Shown: positions 1 to 7,070, counted from the stretch's first letter. The stretch: 7,760 nt of DNA from JACQAI01 sp035507915 (GCA_035507915.1 DATJNS010000405.1:1-7760), one strand, 5' to 3'. A program made the numbers and translations. Notes: generated by a model from the sequence alone, not told the origin.

Positions 1-1077
1 ATGCGCACGTACAAGATCGCGGCCATCCCGGCCGACGGCATCGGGCCCGAGGTGATCGCCGCCGGGCTCACGGTGCTCGAGGCGCTGCAGCAGCGCGAGA
101 CCGGCTTCAAGCTCGAGGTCGCGCACTTCGATTGGGGCTCCGACTACTACCGCCGCCACGGCGTCATGATGGCGGAGGACGGGCTCGACAAGCTCAAGGG
201 CTGCGACGCGATCTATTTCGGCGCGGTCGGCGACAAGGCGATCCCCGATCACATCACCTTGTGGGGCCTGCGCCTGCGCATCTGCCAGGGCTTCGACCAG
301 TACGCCAACGTCCGTCCGGCGCGCATCCTGCCCGGCATCACGAGCCCGCTGCGCGACCGCACCAGCGAGGATCTCGACTGGATCATCGTGCGCGAGAACT
401 CGGAGGGCGAGTACGCCGGCAACGGCGGCCGCGTGCATCGCGGCCTGCCCGAGGAGGTCGCGACCGAGACCTCGGTGTTCACGCGCGTCGGCGTCGTGCG
501 CATCATCCGCTTCGCCTACGAGATCGCGCGCAAGCGGCCGCGCAAGCACCTGACGGTGGTGACCAAGTCCAACGCGCAGCGCCACGGCATGGTGATGTGG
601 GACGAGATCGCCGCCGAGGTCGGCCGCGATTTCCCCGACGTCACGGTCGACAAGGAGCTGGTCGACGCCATGACGACGCGCATGGTCCTGAAGCCGAAGT
701 CGATCGACGTCGTGGTCGCGACCAACCTGCATGCCGACATCCTGTCCGATCTCGCGGTCGCGCTCGCCGGCTCGATCGGCATCGGGCCGACCGCCAACCT
801 CAATCCGGAGCGGCGCTTCCCGTCGATGTTCGAGCCGATCCACGGCTCGGCGTTCGACATCACGGGCAAAGGCATCGCCAATCCGCTGGCGACCTTCTGG
901 ACCGGCGCCATGATGCTCGACCATCTGGGCGAAGCCGACGCCGCGGCGCGGCTGATGCGCGCGATCGAGCGCGTCACCGCCGAGGGCTCGGTGCTGACGC
1001 CCGACCTCGGCGGCAGCGCGACGACCAAGCAGGTCACCGACGCGGTGTGCGACGCGCTGCGCAGCGCGAACGTCTAG
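1..1077 (+). CDS. NAD-dependent tartrate/D-malate/isopropylmalate dehydrogenase family protein
   Basis: This 358-residue protein belongs to the metal-dependent beta-decarboxylating dehydrogenases (IsoCDH, IPMDH, tartrate and D-malate dehydrogenases). They oxidise a 2-hydroxy acid with NAD and release CO2 in the cytoplasm. The N-terminus has the family's IPADGIGPEV motif (residues 9-18). Expected active-site residues are visible: R105 in NVRP, R131 and Y138 in VREN...GEY, K189 in TKSN, and metal-binding D222, D246 and D250. The NAD-side motif EPIHGSA is at 278-284, followed by F285 where P is usual. Overall it resembles tartrate/D-malate dehydrogenases (LWG at 88-90, FDQYANVRP at 98-106, ANLNPER at 265-271) more than LeuB. 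The first substrate-binding arginine of LeuB and DmlA aligns with C95, so the exact substrate is uncertain. The ATG is at the first base of the window, so no ribosome binding site or promoter can be judged. It converges on znuB with 7 bases between. Confidence 0.93.
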   Translation: MRTYKIAAIPADGIGPEVIAAGLTVLEALQQRETGFKLEVAHFDWGSDYYRRHGVMMAEDGLDKLKGCDAIYFGAVGDKAIPDHITLWGLRLRICQGFDQYANVRPARILPGITSPLRDRTSEDLDWIIVRENSEGEYAGNGGRVHRGLPEEVATETSVFTRVGVVRIIRFAYEIARKRPRKHLTVVTKSNAQRHGMVMWDEIAAEVGRDFPDVTVDKELVDAMTTRMVLKPKSIDVVVATNLHADILSDLAVALAGSIGIGPTANLNPERRFPSMFEPIHGSAFDITGKGIANPLATFWTGAMMLDHLGEADAAARLMRAIERVTAEGSVLTPDLGGSATTKQVTDAVCDALRSANV

Positions 1078-1084
1078 CTCTCGA

Positions 1085-1957
1085 TTACGCGTGCAGGTGC
1101 GCTTGTGTGCGGTAGCGCGCGCGCAGACTGTCGCGCGGGCCGAATCCCACCGACACGAGGTAGACGGCGCCGGCGACCAGCACGATGGTCGAGCCCGCCG
1201 GCAGCCCGGCGTGATGCGCGATCAGGAGACCGGCGACCGACGCGCCGAGCGCTAGCCCGCTGCTGGTCAGCATCAGGGACCACACGGCGCGCGCCCAGAA
1301 ACGCGCGGCGGCCGCCGGCAGCATGATGAGGCCGAGCGCCATCAAGGTGCCCATCGCCTGGAAGGCGCCGACCAGGTTGAGCACGACCAGCAGCAGGAAG
1401 CCGACATAGGCGACCGTGCCGGCCGGGCCGGCGGCGCGCAGGAACTGCGGATCGAAGCAGTCGACGATCAGGGGACGGTAGAGCAGCGCCACCCCGAGCA
1501 CGGTGACGGTCGACACCGCGGCGAGCAGCACGAGCCCGTCGGGCGACAGGGCCAGCAGGTCGCCGAACAGGATGTGGACGAGATCCTCGTCGCGGCCGGC
1601 GCGCGTCACGATCAGGACGCCGGCGGCGAGCGAGATCAGGAAGAAGGCCGCGAAGCTGGCGTCCTCGTGCGCCGGCGTGAGGCGCGTCACCAGGCCCGAC
1701 AACAGCGCGACCGCGAGACCGGCGGCGACGCCGCCCAGGCTCATCGCGCCGATCGAGCCGCCGGTCATCAGGTAGCCGACCGCGACGCCCGGCAGCACCG
1801 CGTGCGACAGCGAGTCGCCCATCAGGCTCATGCGCCGCAGCACCAGGAGCGTGCCGACCGGGCCGCCGCCGAGCGCGAGCGCGACGCACGCGACCAGGGC
1901 GCGGCGCAGCGCGCCGTGATCGATGAAGGGCGCGACGATGAGATCCTGCACGGTCAT
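1085..1957 (-). CDS. znuB: Zinc ABC transporter permease, ABC-3 (ZnuB/MntB) family
   Basis: This 290-residue inner-membrane permease of the ABC-3 metal-uptake family is close to the usual length. About eight hydrophobic spans can be seen. The hallmark segment is at residues 46-61 (GDSLSHAVLPGVAVGY). Other family signatures are FGDLLAL at 131-137, FDPQFLRAAG at 168-177, MALGLIMLPAAAARFWA at 206-222 and LPAGSTIVL at 252-260. The C-terminus ends in a small histidine-containing tail (HLHA). The ATG at 1957 follows the znuC stop by 7 bases, so the two are co-transcribed and probably translationally coupled; no convincing Shine-Dalgarno is seen. Family membership alone does not separate zinc from manganese. 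Zinc is inferred from the Zur-like operator upstream of the operon. Confidence 0.92.
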   Translation of the reverse strand: MTVQDLIVAPFIDHGALRRALVACVALALGGGPVGTLLVLRRMSLMGDSLSHAVLPGVAVGYLMTGGSIGAMSLGGVAAGLAVALLSGLVTRLTPAHEDASFAAFFLISLAAGVLIVTRAGRDEDLVHILFGDLLALSPDGLVLLAAVSTVTVLGVALLYRPLIVDCFDPQFLRAAGPAGTVAYVGFLLLVVLNLVGAFQAMGTLMALGLIMLPAAAARFWARAVWSLMLTSSGLALGASVAGLLIAHHAGLPAGSTIVLVAGAVYLVSVGFGPRDSLRARYRTQAHLHA

Positions 1958-1964
1958 GGCGCGG

Positions 1965-2704
<740 letters not shown>

Positions 2705-2708
<4 letters not shown>

Positions 2709-2809
2709 GCCAGGGCCCACCACACCGCGAGCCACAAGAGGACGCAGGCGCCGCTGGCCCAGGCCGTCCGCCCGAGCGCGCTCATGCCGAGGGCCGAGCC
2801 TGATGCCAT
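2705..2809 (-). CDS. Small membrane protein, first gene of the Zur-znuCB operon (34 aa)
   Basis: This is a short ORF that a length cutoff would miss. It encodes MASGSALGMSAL, then a single hydrophobic span from about residue 15 to the end, rich in W, L, V and A (WASGACVLLWLAVWWALA). Three points support it. A Shine-Dalgarno GGAGGG lies 10 bases before the ATG. All but two of its sense codons end in G or C, as in real genes here. Its TGA overlaps the znuC GTG by two bases (GTGA). The Zur-like box lies 50 bases upstream, so it would be the first gene of the regulon. The same frame is open upstream to 2935, but that would run through the operator and lacks good coding bias. No family is recognised. 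It could be a transporter accessory peptide or only a translated leader that couples znuC expression. Confidence 0.55.
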
Positions 2810-2819
2810 GCCGAGAGAG

Positions 2820-2825
2820 CCCTCC
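2820..2825 (-). promoter_or_regulatory. Shine-Dalgarno for the small membrane ORF
   Basis: The minus strand reads GGAGGG here, 10 bases before the ATG at 2809. It decides between the 34-residue ORF and longer in-frame readings, and is the strongest ribosome binding site in the znu operon. Confidence 0.5.
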
Positions 2826-2858
2826 GCGCCGCGGGCGCGCGCTGCGGCCCGACGAATT

Positions 2859-2871
2859 GTTATACTATAAC
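2859..2871. promoter_or_regulatory. Zur-type operator (zinc uptake regulator box)
   Basis: The sequence GTTATACTATAAC is a perfect inverted repeat with 6-base arms around one central base, set in very GC-rich surroundings. It matches the core GTTATAnTATAAC recognised by proteobacterial Zur repressors. On the minus strand it contains TATAGT and TATAAC, possible -10 elements, so zinc-loaded Zur would block the polymerase site for the leftward znu operon. No convincing -35 element was found. The plus strand also reads TATACT, so rightward control of the 3104-3220 ORF is possible. The zur gene itself is not in the window. Confidence 0.8.
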
Positions 2872-2961
2872 GTACTCTCGATCCGCCGCGACGGCCAAGA
2901 ATCGCGGCAAACCGCCGAAACAGCCGCCGAGACACGCCGCTGCGGCATTGCCGTTAAAGCC

Positions 2962-3046
2962 GGCCATGCATGGCCTGCATGGATATCCGTTTGAAACGGC
3001 ACGAATAATTCCGACGTTAACCCCGCGAGCCTGTGAGGTGGCTCAC
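2962..3046. repeat. Cluster of four short inverted repeats in a noncoding leader
   Basis: The stretch between the small membrane ORF (2809) and the rightward ORF (3104) holds no recognisable gene apart from the Zur-like box. Within it are a perfect 14-base palindrome GGCCATGCATGGCC (2962-2975), GGATATCC (2981-2988), CCGTTTGAAACGG (2987-2999, 6-base arms around one base) and GTGAG/CTCAC (3033-3046, 5-base stem, 4-base loop). TGCATGG is also repeated directly at 2967 and 2976. These could be operators or a structured 5' leader for the 3104 ORF. No known riboswitch was recognised. Confidence 0.4.
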
Positions 3047-3103
3047 CGCCGTCGGGTCGGCGGGCGCGGTAGGGTTGAGCGGTCGATGCGAGGCGAGTTG
3101 GTC

Positions 3104-3220
3104 ATGCCCTGGCAAACACAACATCCCGGCATCAGCAATGTCCTGCACCTGGTCCTGCTGGCCATCGTGCTGTTGGCGCCGGTCGTGCTCTCGCACCTCT
3201 TGGCGTCGGCGCTCGAATAG
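3104..3220 (+). CDS. Small single-span membrane protein (38 aa), unknown function
   Basis: This ORF encodes a peptide with a short polar N-terminus (MPWQTQHPGISN) followed by one long hydrophobic helix at about residues 13-35 (VLHLVLLAIVLLAPVVLSHLLA) and an ALE end. From residue 8 onward nearly every codon ends in G or C, matching real genes of this genome, and the hydrophobic pattern is hard to explain as noise. The start is uncertain: ATG 3104 has only a weak GAGGCGAG upstream, and in-frame ATG 3086 would add MRGELV. The frame is open back to 2948, but that part looks noncoding. It is convergent with the DUF2252 gene, with 20 bases between. No family is recognised. Confidence 0.5.
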   Translation: MPWQTQHPGISNVLHLVLLAIVLLAPVVLSHLLASALE

Positions 3221-3240
3221 CGGTCCGCCGCGCCGCGGCC

Positions 3241-4353
3241 TCAGGCTCCCGATCGGGCGCCGGTGCGATTGCGCCATCGCCGCCAATCGGCGGTGACGGC
3301 GTCGGCCATCGCGCGGGCGGCGCGATCGAGCCAGCTCGCCGACCGGCGCTCGAGATCGCGGCGGATCGCGCGCCGCACGCCCGGCGTGCCGAGATGGATG
3401 TTGGCGGTCTCGCCGCCCATGGCGTGCAGCAGTCGGCGCTCGTCGCGCCGTCGCGGCATCAGGCTGAGATCGAGCTTCGAGGAATGCGCCGATAGGCGCC
3501 GCACCACCCAGCTGCCGCGCACCCGCATGTAGGGATCGGGACAGCGCACCGCCTGGGCGAGGATGTCGGCGTAGCGCACGCGCCCGGAGCCGGCGCCGTC
3601 GCGCGCCCACACGCAGGCCGACGGCAGCAGCGCCTTGGCCTCGCGCGCGATCATGGCGCCGTGCAGGTCGGCGAGCGCCACGAAGCGCTGGCGTCCGAGG
3701 CTGCCCAGCCCGGCGGTGCGATGCATGACCCGGTACTTCAGGCCCGGTTCCGGAAAGTCGCGCTCGAGCAGCTTGCGGACCTTCTTCGGCAGCGCGCCCT
3801 CGTAGGTCGGCAGGCGGTCGAGCTTGGCCCAGAACGCGACCGGGTCGCGCAGGCTCGACAACGCGATCGTGCGCATCCAGGCGTGCGTCTCCTCGAGCAC
3901 GTAGGGCCGTCCGCCCGCCTCGATGGCCTTGCGGTAGCCGCCGATCAGGCAGGTCGCGATGGTGCGCGGCCCGAGCCCCAGCATGCCGTCGCGCGCGGCG
4001 AGCACCGCGCTGGCCGCCAGGCGCACCAGGTCGAGCGTGTAGGGCAGCGGATAGGTCTCGTCGAAATCGTTGACGCCCCACACCAGGCGTCCTTCGACGT
4101 CGCGCCAGGTGCCGAAGTTCTCGATGTGGAGGTCGCCGACCGCAAGCACTTCCGGCGCGTCGCCGAGGCCGGCGCAGACGCTCGGCCACAGCTGCATCCA
4201 CCGGTAGAAGGTGGCGCGCAGGAACGGGAATGGCCGGCCGGCCATGGCCCGGTGCTTCGCCCGCAGGTCGGCTCGGACCAAGGTGAGGTGCTCGCCCACC
4301 CAGGTCTCGTAGGCCCGGGTGGCGGCGACCACGTCCACGGCGTCCTTCGGCAT
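3241..4353 (-). CDS. DUF2252 family protein
   Basis: This 370-residue cytoplasmic protein belongs to the DUF2252 family, whose biochemical role is not established. The family motifs are clear. They are AKHRAMAGRPFPFLRATFYRW at about 33-52, GDLHIENFGTW at 73-83, NDFDET at 95-100, then the helix LDLVRLAAS at 107-115, and a downstream RTAGLGSLGRQRFVAL block at 212-227. The GDLHIENFG and NDFDE motifs resemble the catalytic-loop and metal-loop residues of aminoglycoside phosphotransferase-like kinases, so a phosphotransferase role is plausible but inferred. The C-terminus is arginine-rich. ATG 4353 is preferred; GTG 4371 would add six residues with AT-ending codons unlike the rest, and neither start has a good ribosome binding site. 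It stands alone, with no operon partner in the window. Confidence 0.9.
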   Translation of the reverse strand: MPKDAVDVVAATRAYETWVGEHLTLVRADLRAKHRAMAGRPFPFLRATFYRWMQLWPSVCAGLGDAPEVLAVGDLHIENFGTWRDVEGRLVWGVNDFDETYPLPYTLDLVRLAASAVLAARDGMLGLGPRTIATCLIGGYRKAIEAGGRPYVLEETHAWMRTIALSSLRDPVAFWAKLDRLPTYEGALPKKVRKLLERDFPEPGLKYRVMHRTAGLGSLGRQRFVALADLHGAMIAREAKALLPSACVWARDGAGSGRVRYADILAQAVRCPDPYMRVRGSWVVRRLSAHSSKLDLSLMPRRRDERRLLHAMGGETANIHLGTPGVRRAIRRDLERRSASWLDRAARAMADAVTADWRRWRNRTGARSGA

Positions 4354-4828
4354 ATCCGTTATGCTTAGCACGGACAGTCGAGCGCCGCGTATTTTAATGG
4401 GCCTGACATGGTGTCGGGTCGGAGGTGCCTGCCACGGTTGGGTTCAAGCTATTGCACCATCCATTTTGTATAGAGTGAACATAATAGGCCGATGCCGGCG
4501 GTAGATGTCCGGCGATCGACTTGCAGATTTACGCGGCGAATTCTTGGTTGAGACTGCGCGAGTTCGACATTCTGTTCAACGGTGCCTTGCGGTAGTCATC
4601 TCGGATCTAGCTTTTCGGGTGCCGTCTGGGTCCAGTCCGACATGACGTTCTGAAAATTGGAACAGATCATTAAGTTAATTTCAGCAATTGGTTGAATCAT
4701 TCTTGGTCCAACGCACCAGTTTATCAACGATAAAAATCTAGACGACTAGGTTTCGTAGAGTAAAATAGTTAATCTACTGAAAAATGAAGCCGCCACCAGA
4801 TGAATGGCGGATCACGGGTGGGGTAACG
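4354..4828. other. AT-rich intergenic region between divergent DUF2252 and XRE genes
   Basis: These roughly 475 bases separate two divergently transcribed genes, so promoters for both should lie here. Composition drops sharply in the right half: 4681-4740 has 22 G+C out of 60, against strongly GC-rich genes on both sides. TTGGTTGA occurs at 4544 and again at 4688. A possible weak rightward promoter is TAGACG (4739-4744) with TAAAAT (4761-4766), 16 bases apart. No tRNA, transposase or terminator was recognised. A run of about 35 open codons ending at the TAG near 4596 has no start and no recognised family. Confidence 0.6.
4790..4810. promoter_or_regulatory. Inverted repeat just upstream of the XRE regulator start
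   Basis: CCGCCA (4790-4795) and TGGCGG (4805-4810) form 6-base arms around 9 bases, ending 18 bases before the preferred ATG at 4829. It may be an operator for self-repression by the HTH protein or a 5' hairpin that affects translation. If translation began at 4784 instead, the repeat would be inside the gene. Confidence 0.35.
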
Positions 4829-5290
4829 ATGGTGAAACGGAGGACTTGGACCGTGGAGATGATCAAGCAGAACGCTCAAGAGGCCGCCCGCGGCCGTCCG
4901 GCCGGGACACGGGGCCGCCGCCGCCGCGGCAAGGACGGACCGGACCCGATCGACGTGTATGTCGGGTCGCGCCTGCGCGAGCGCCGGGTCTCCCTCGGGA
5001 TGAGCCAGACCGTGCTTGCCGATCGGCTGGGTCTGACCTTCCAGCAGGTCCAGAAATACGAGCGCGGCGCCAACCGGCTCAGCGCGTCGGCCCTGTGGCG
5101 CGCCGCCGACGCGGTCGACGTGCCGGTATCCTACTTCTTCGACGGGCTGAGCCAGGGTCACCCGGTCGCCAGCGACGACCAGCTGGATGTGATCGTCCTC
5201 AAGCTGACCCAGAAGATCCGCAAGCTCGACCCCAGCGTGCGCGAGAAGCTGTCGGCGTTGATCGCCGTGCTGAGCCGCGAAGAGAACTGA
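4829..5290 (+). CDS. XRE-family HTH transcriptional regulator (PraR/PhrR-like)
   Basis: This 153-residue DNA-binding protein has one HTH_XRE domain at about 45-104. It contains IDVYVGSRLRERRVSLGMSQ, then ADRLGLTFQQVQKYERGANRLSASALWRAADAVDVPVSYFF. This pattern (VGSRLR...GMSQ...LGLTFQQVQKYE.G.NR) is typical of the PraR/PhrR-like regulators widespread in alphaproteobacteria. The N-terminus is basic (RGRRRRGK at about 28-35) and probably disordered. The C-terminal helix (LDVIVLKLTQKIRKLDPSVREKLSALIAVLSR) occupies the place of the family's C-terminal segment. ATG 4829 is preferred because GGGTGGGG lies just upstream; ATG 4784 would add 15 residues but has no ribosome binding site, and ATG 4859 is also possible. 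The targets are unknown. The next gene is downstream on the same strand but separated by a hairpin and its own likely promoter. Confidence 0.88.
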   Translation: MVKRRTWTVEMIKQNAQEAARGRPAGTRGRRRRGKDGPDPIDVYVGSRLRERRVSLGMSQTVLADRLGLTFQQVQKYERGANRLSASALWRAADAVDVPVSYFFDGLSQGHPVASDDQLDVIVLKLTQKIRKLDPSVREKLSALIAVLSREEN

Positions 5291-5291
5291 C

Positions 5292-5310
5292 GGCCGCACG
5301 AAACGCGGCC
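5292..5310 (+). terminator. Hairpin after the XRE gene, possible weak terminator
   Basis: GGCCGC and GCGGCC form a perfect 6-base stem around a 7-base loop, starting 2 bases after the XRE stop codon. The bases that follow are AT-rich (AATTAACAG) but lack a proper T run, so intrinsic termination would be weak on this strand. Confidence 0.4.
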
Positions 5311-5312
5311 AA

Positions 5313-5327
5313 TTAACAGTAAGTTAA
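5313..5327. promoter_or_regulatory. CtrA-like box, TTAA-N7-TTAA
   Basis: TTAA (5313-5316), seven bases, then TTAA (5324-5327) match the spacing of the alphaproteobacterial CtrA recognition site TTAA-N7-TTAA(C). It lies 54 bases before the start of the exported protein gene. Two GANTC sites, the target of the CcrM methyltransferase, follow at 5341-5345 (GAATC) and 5350-5354 (GAGTC). Such AT-rich half-sites are rare in a genome this GC-rich, but a single match is not proof. Confidence 0.45.
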
Positions 5328-5381
5328 GGGTAAACTGCGCGAATCAACCGAGTCGTCGTGGGACCCGGCGTGAGGCGGCGC

Positions 5382-7031
5382 ATGCTCCGTACCTTTGAGC
5401 TTCGATGGACGCTGGCGCTGTTGCTCGGCGGGCTGCTCGGCTGCCTTGCCATGGGCTCGAGCGCGCAGGCGCAGGGCGCGGGCGAGGCGAACGCCGAGGG
5501 CTACGCGCTCTACGATCGTTTGGCGGCGCCCGTGATCGCCCGGTCGAAGCTGCCGGCGCCGGAGGCGGCCGAGACCCCCGCGCTCGGCTGCGCGGGCTAC
5601 GCCGTGATCGCCGACGTGATGATCCGTTTCGCGCTGGGCGCCAGCCTCGAGCCCGGCATCTCGCTCGACAGCTCGCGCGCCGACGCGCAGCGCCAGACCG
5701 TCGAGAACATGAGCCAGGACGCCCAGGACTCGCTGACGAAACTGGCGGCGGCCGGCGCGACGATCGCGCAGTGCGGCGCCGCGGCGCGCGCGTTCGGCGC
5801 CCAGGCCTTCTCGGTCGCGCGCGACATCAACCGCGCCAATGTCGAGCGCACGGCAAACGCCGTCGTGGCCGCCGAGCCCAAGCCGCCGGCGCCGACCAAG
5901 ACGCCGGAGGAAGCCGCCGACGAGGCGGCAGCCAAGGCCGCGGTCGACAAGCTGGTCAAGGAGGAGGAGGACGCGCGCCGCATCGCCGATGCGAAGATCG
6001 CGCACGCGTTCGCCAATCTCGGACCGGTGGCGCCGGTGCCGCCGAAGCGCCAGGCCGACCCGACGACCTTCGACATCTACCTGATCGACACCAAGGCGAT
6101 GCGCGAGGCCAAGGATTTCAAGGTGTGCTTCGAGCCCGGCCTCTACCAGCGCGCCGCCAAGCCGGTCGTCGATCTGGCGTCGGCCGCGCTCGAGGTTCCC
6201 GAGGTCGCCCCACTGGTCGATCAGGCGGTCGGCGATTTCTTCGATCGGTTGCGTCCCGTGCTCGCCCGGCGCTTCGCGTTCCCGGAGGATCGGTTGAGCT
6301 TCGACGCCGGTCCCGAGGGCGCGACGCGCGGGCCGACGGCGACGCCGATCAAGGCGGTGAGCGAGGGCTGTCACATCTACCTGGCGTCGCGGCCGCCGCC
6401 GCTCGCCTACGACGACTCGACCACGAAGTTCGGCTTGCTCGCCGAGAACGTCATCGAGGACACGGTCACGCGGCCCGCGCTCGAGACACGCATGACGGCC
6501 CTGCCGATCCTCGCGGACGCGCTCAAGCCCGAGGCGGCCGCCGCCGCCGAGGCCGAGGCCGAAGTCGAGGTCGCCGCGCCCCGGCCGACCTTGGCGGGCC
6601 GTCCCGAGATCGCGCGCTGCGATCAGGACGCGCGCTGCAAGTCCGGCGCGGCGCTGGCGATCAACGCGTGCATGCTCATCGCCGAGCGGCGTTACGGCAA
6701 GGCCGCGATCGCGCGTGAGCTCGAGATGCGCAAGCCGATCGCCGCCGCGCTCGACAAGGACACCTACTCCAAGGCGGCCAACCGCGACTTCGATCTGATC
6801 ACCGCCAACCTCGAGATGATCGATCACGATCTCAACGCGAAGCTTGCGCAGCTGCAGCTCAACGGCCCCACGCTGCGCGCCACTGCGGCCAAGTATCTGT
6901 CGAGCCAGGAGCTCGACACGGTCACCAGCGCAGGCGAGGCCGAAGGCGATCAGAGCATGGGCACGCCCGCGCTGCAGTGCTTCAACCGCCTCGCCGACGG
7001 GCGCACCCTCGAGCTGATCGCGGCGCAGTAA
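5382..7031 (+). CDS. Exported protein of unknown function with eight cysteines
   Basis: This 549-residue protein starts at ATG 5382, which has GAGG six bases upstream; a GTG at 5358 would add eight residues before the signal. Residues 1-30 form an export signal: charged MLRTFELR, a hydrophobic core TLALLLGGLLG, then SSAQAQ, with likely signal peptidase I cleavage near AQA-Q. The LLGC at 18-21 is also a poor lipobox, so a lipoprotein is possible. The mature part falls into three blocks. The first (about 37-160) has 2 cysteines. A P/A linker and charged helix follow (165-205). The second (about 225-380) has 2 cysteines, followed by an Ala/Glu-rich linker (383-401). The third (about 407-549) has 4 cysteines. 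No domain family is recognised. The even cysteine count per block suggests disulfides formed in the periplasm. It is probably transcribed alone and converges on the iorA-like gene with 39 bases between. Confidence 0.8.
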   Translation: MLRTFELRWTLALLLGGLLGCLAMGSSAQAQGAGEANAEGYALYDRLAAPVIARSKLPAPEAAETPALGCAGYAVIADVMIRFALGASLEPGISLDSSRADAQRQTVENMSQDAQDSLTKLAAAGATIAQCGAAARAFGAQAFSVARDINRANVERTANAVVAAEPKPPAPTKTPEEAADEAAAKAAVDKLVKEEEDARRIADAKIAHAFANLGPVAPVPPKRQADPTTFDIYLIDTKAMREAKDFKVCFEPGLYQRAAKPVVDLASAALEVPEVAPLVDQAVGDFFDRLRPVLARRFAFPEDRLSFDAGPEGATRGPTATPIKAVSEGCHIYLASRPPPLAYDDSTTKFGLLAENVIEDTVTRPALETRMTALPILADALKPEAAAAAEAEAEVEVAAPRPTLAGRPEIARCDQDARCKSGAALAINACMLIAERRYGKAAIARELEMRKPIAAALDKDTYSKAANRDFDLITANLEMIDHDLNAKLAQLQLNGPTLRATAAKYLSSQELDTVTSAGEAEGDQSMGTPALQCFNRLADGRTLELIAAQ

Positions 7032-7070
7032 GCGCGCTGCCGCTGCCGCGCGGTGCGCAACAGGGGTCGG

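Noticed and set aside
132..1115. Plus-strand 327-codon open frame inside the dehydrogenase
   Set aside because: It is an arginine/alanine-rich alternate frame of a well-recognised enzyme gene.
2810..2935. Longer version of the small znu-operon ORF starting at 2935 (76 residues)
   Set aside because: It would include the Zur-like operator and AT-ending codons there (VRYSITI). The ATG at 2809 has the Shine-Dalgarno and better coding bias.
3017..4201. Minus-strand 394-codon open frame overlapping DUF2252
   Set aside because: It is an alternate frame of the DUF2252 gene that reads past its stop. Composition is Arg/Ala-rich with no family resemblance.
4452..4485. TTGCAC...TATAGA / CATAAT as a plus-strand promoter
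   Set aside because: The spacings (11 and 22 bases) do not fit a sigma-70 promoter.
4489..4596. About 35 open codons in the AT-rich intergenic region
   Set aside because: It has no start codon or ribosome binding site in frame, mixed codon bias and no recognised family; it may be a decayed fragment but cannot be supported.
5313..6827. Long minus-strand open frame of 504 codons opposite the exported protein
   Set aside because: It is antisense to a gene with a signal peptide and ribosome binding site, is full of Arg/Gly/Leu runs typical of GC-rich shadow frames, and covers the intergenic CtrA-like site.
7032..7070. GC-rich stretch between convergent genes as a terminator
   Set aside because: Only imperfect GCGCGC/GCGCGG pairing and no T run on either strand.
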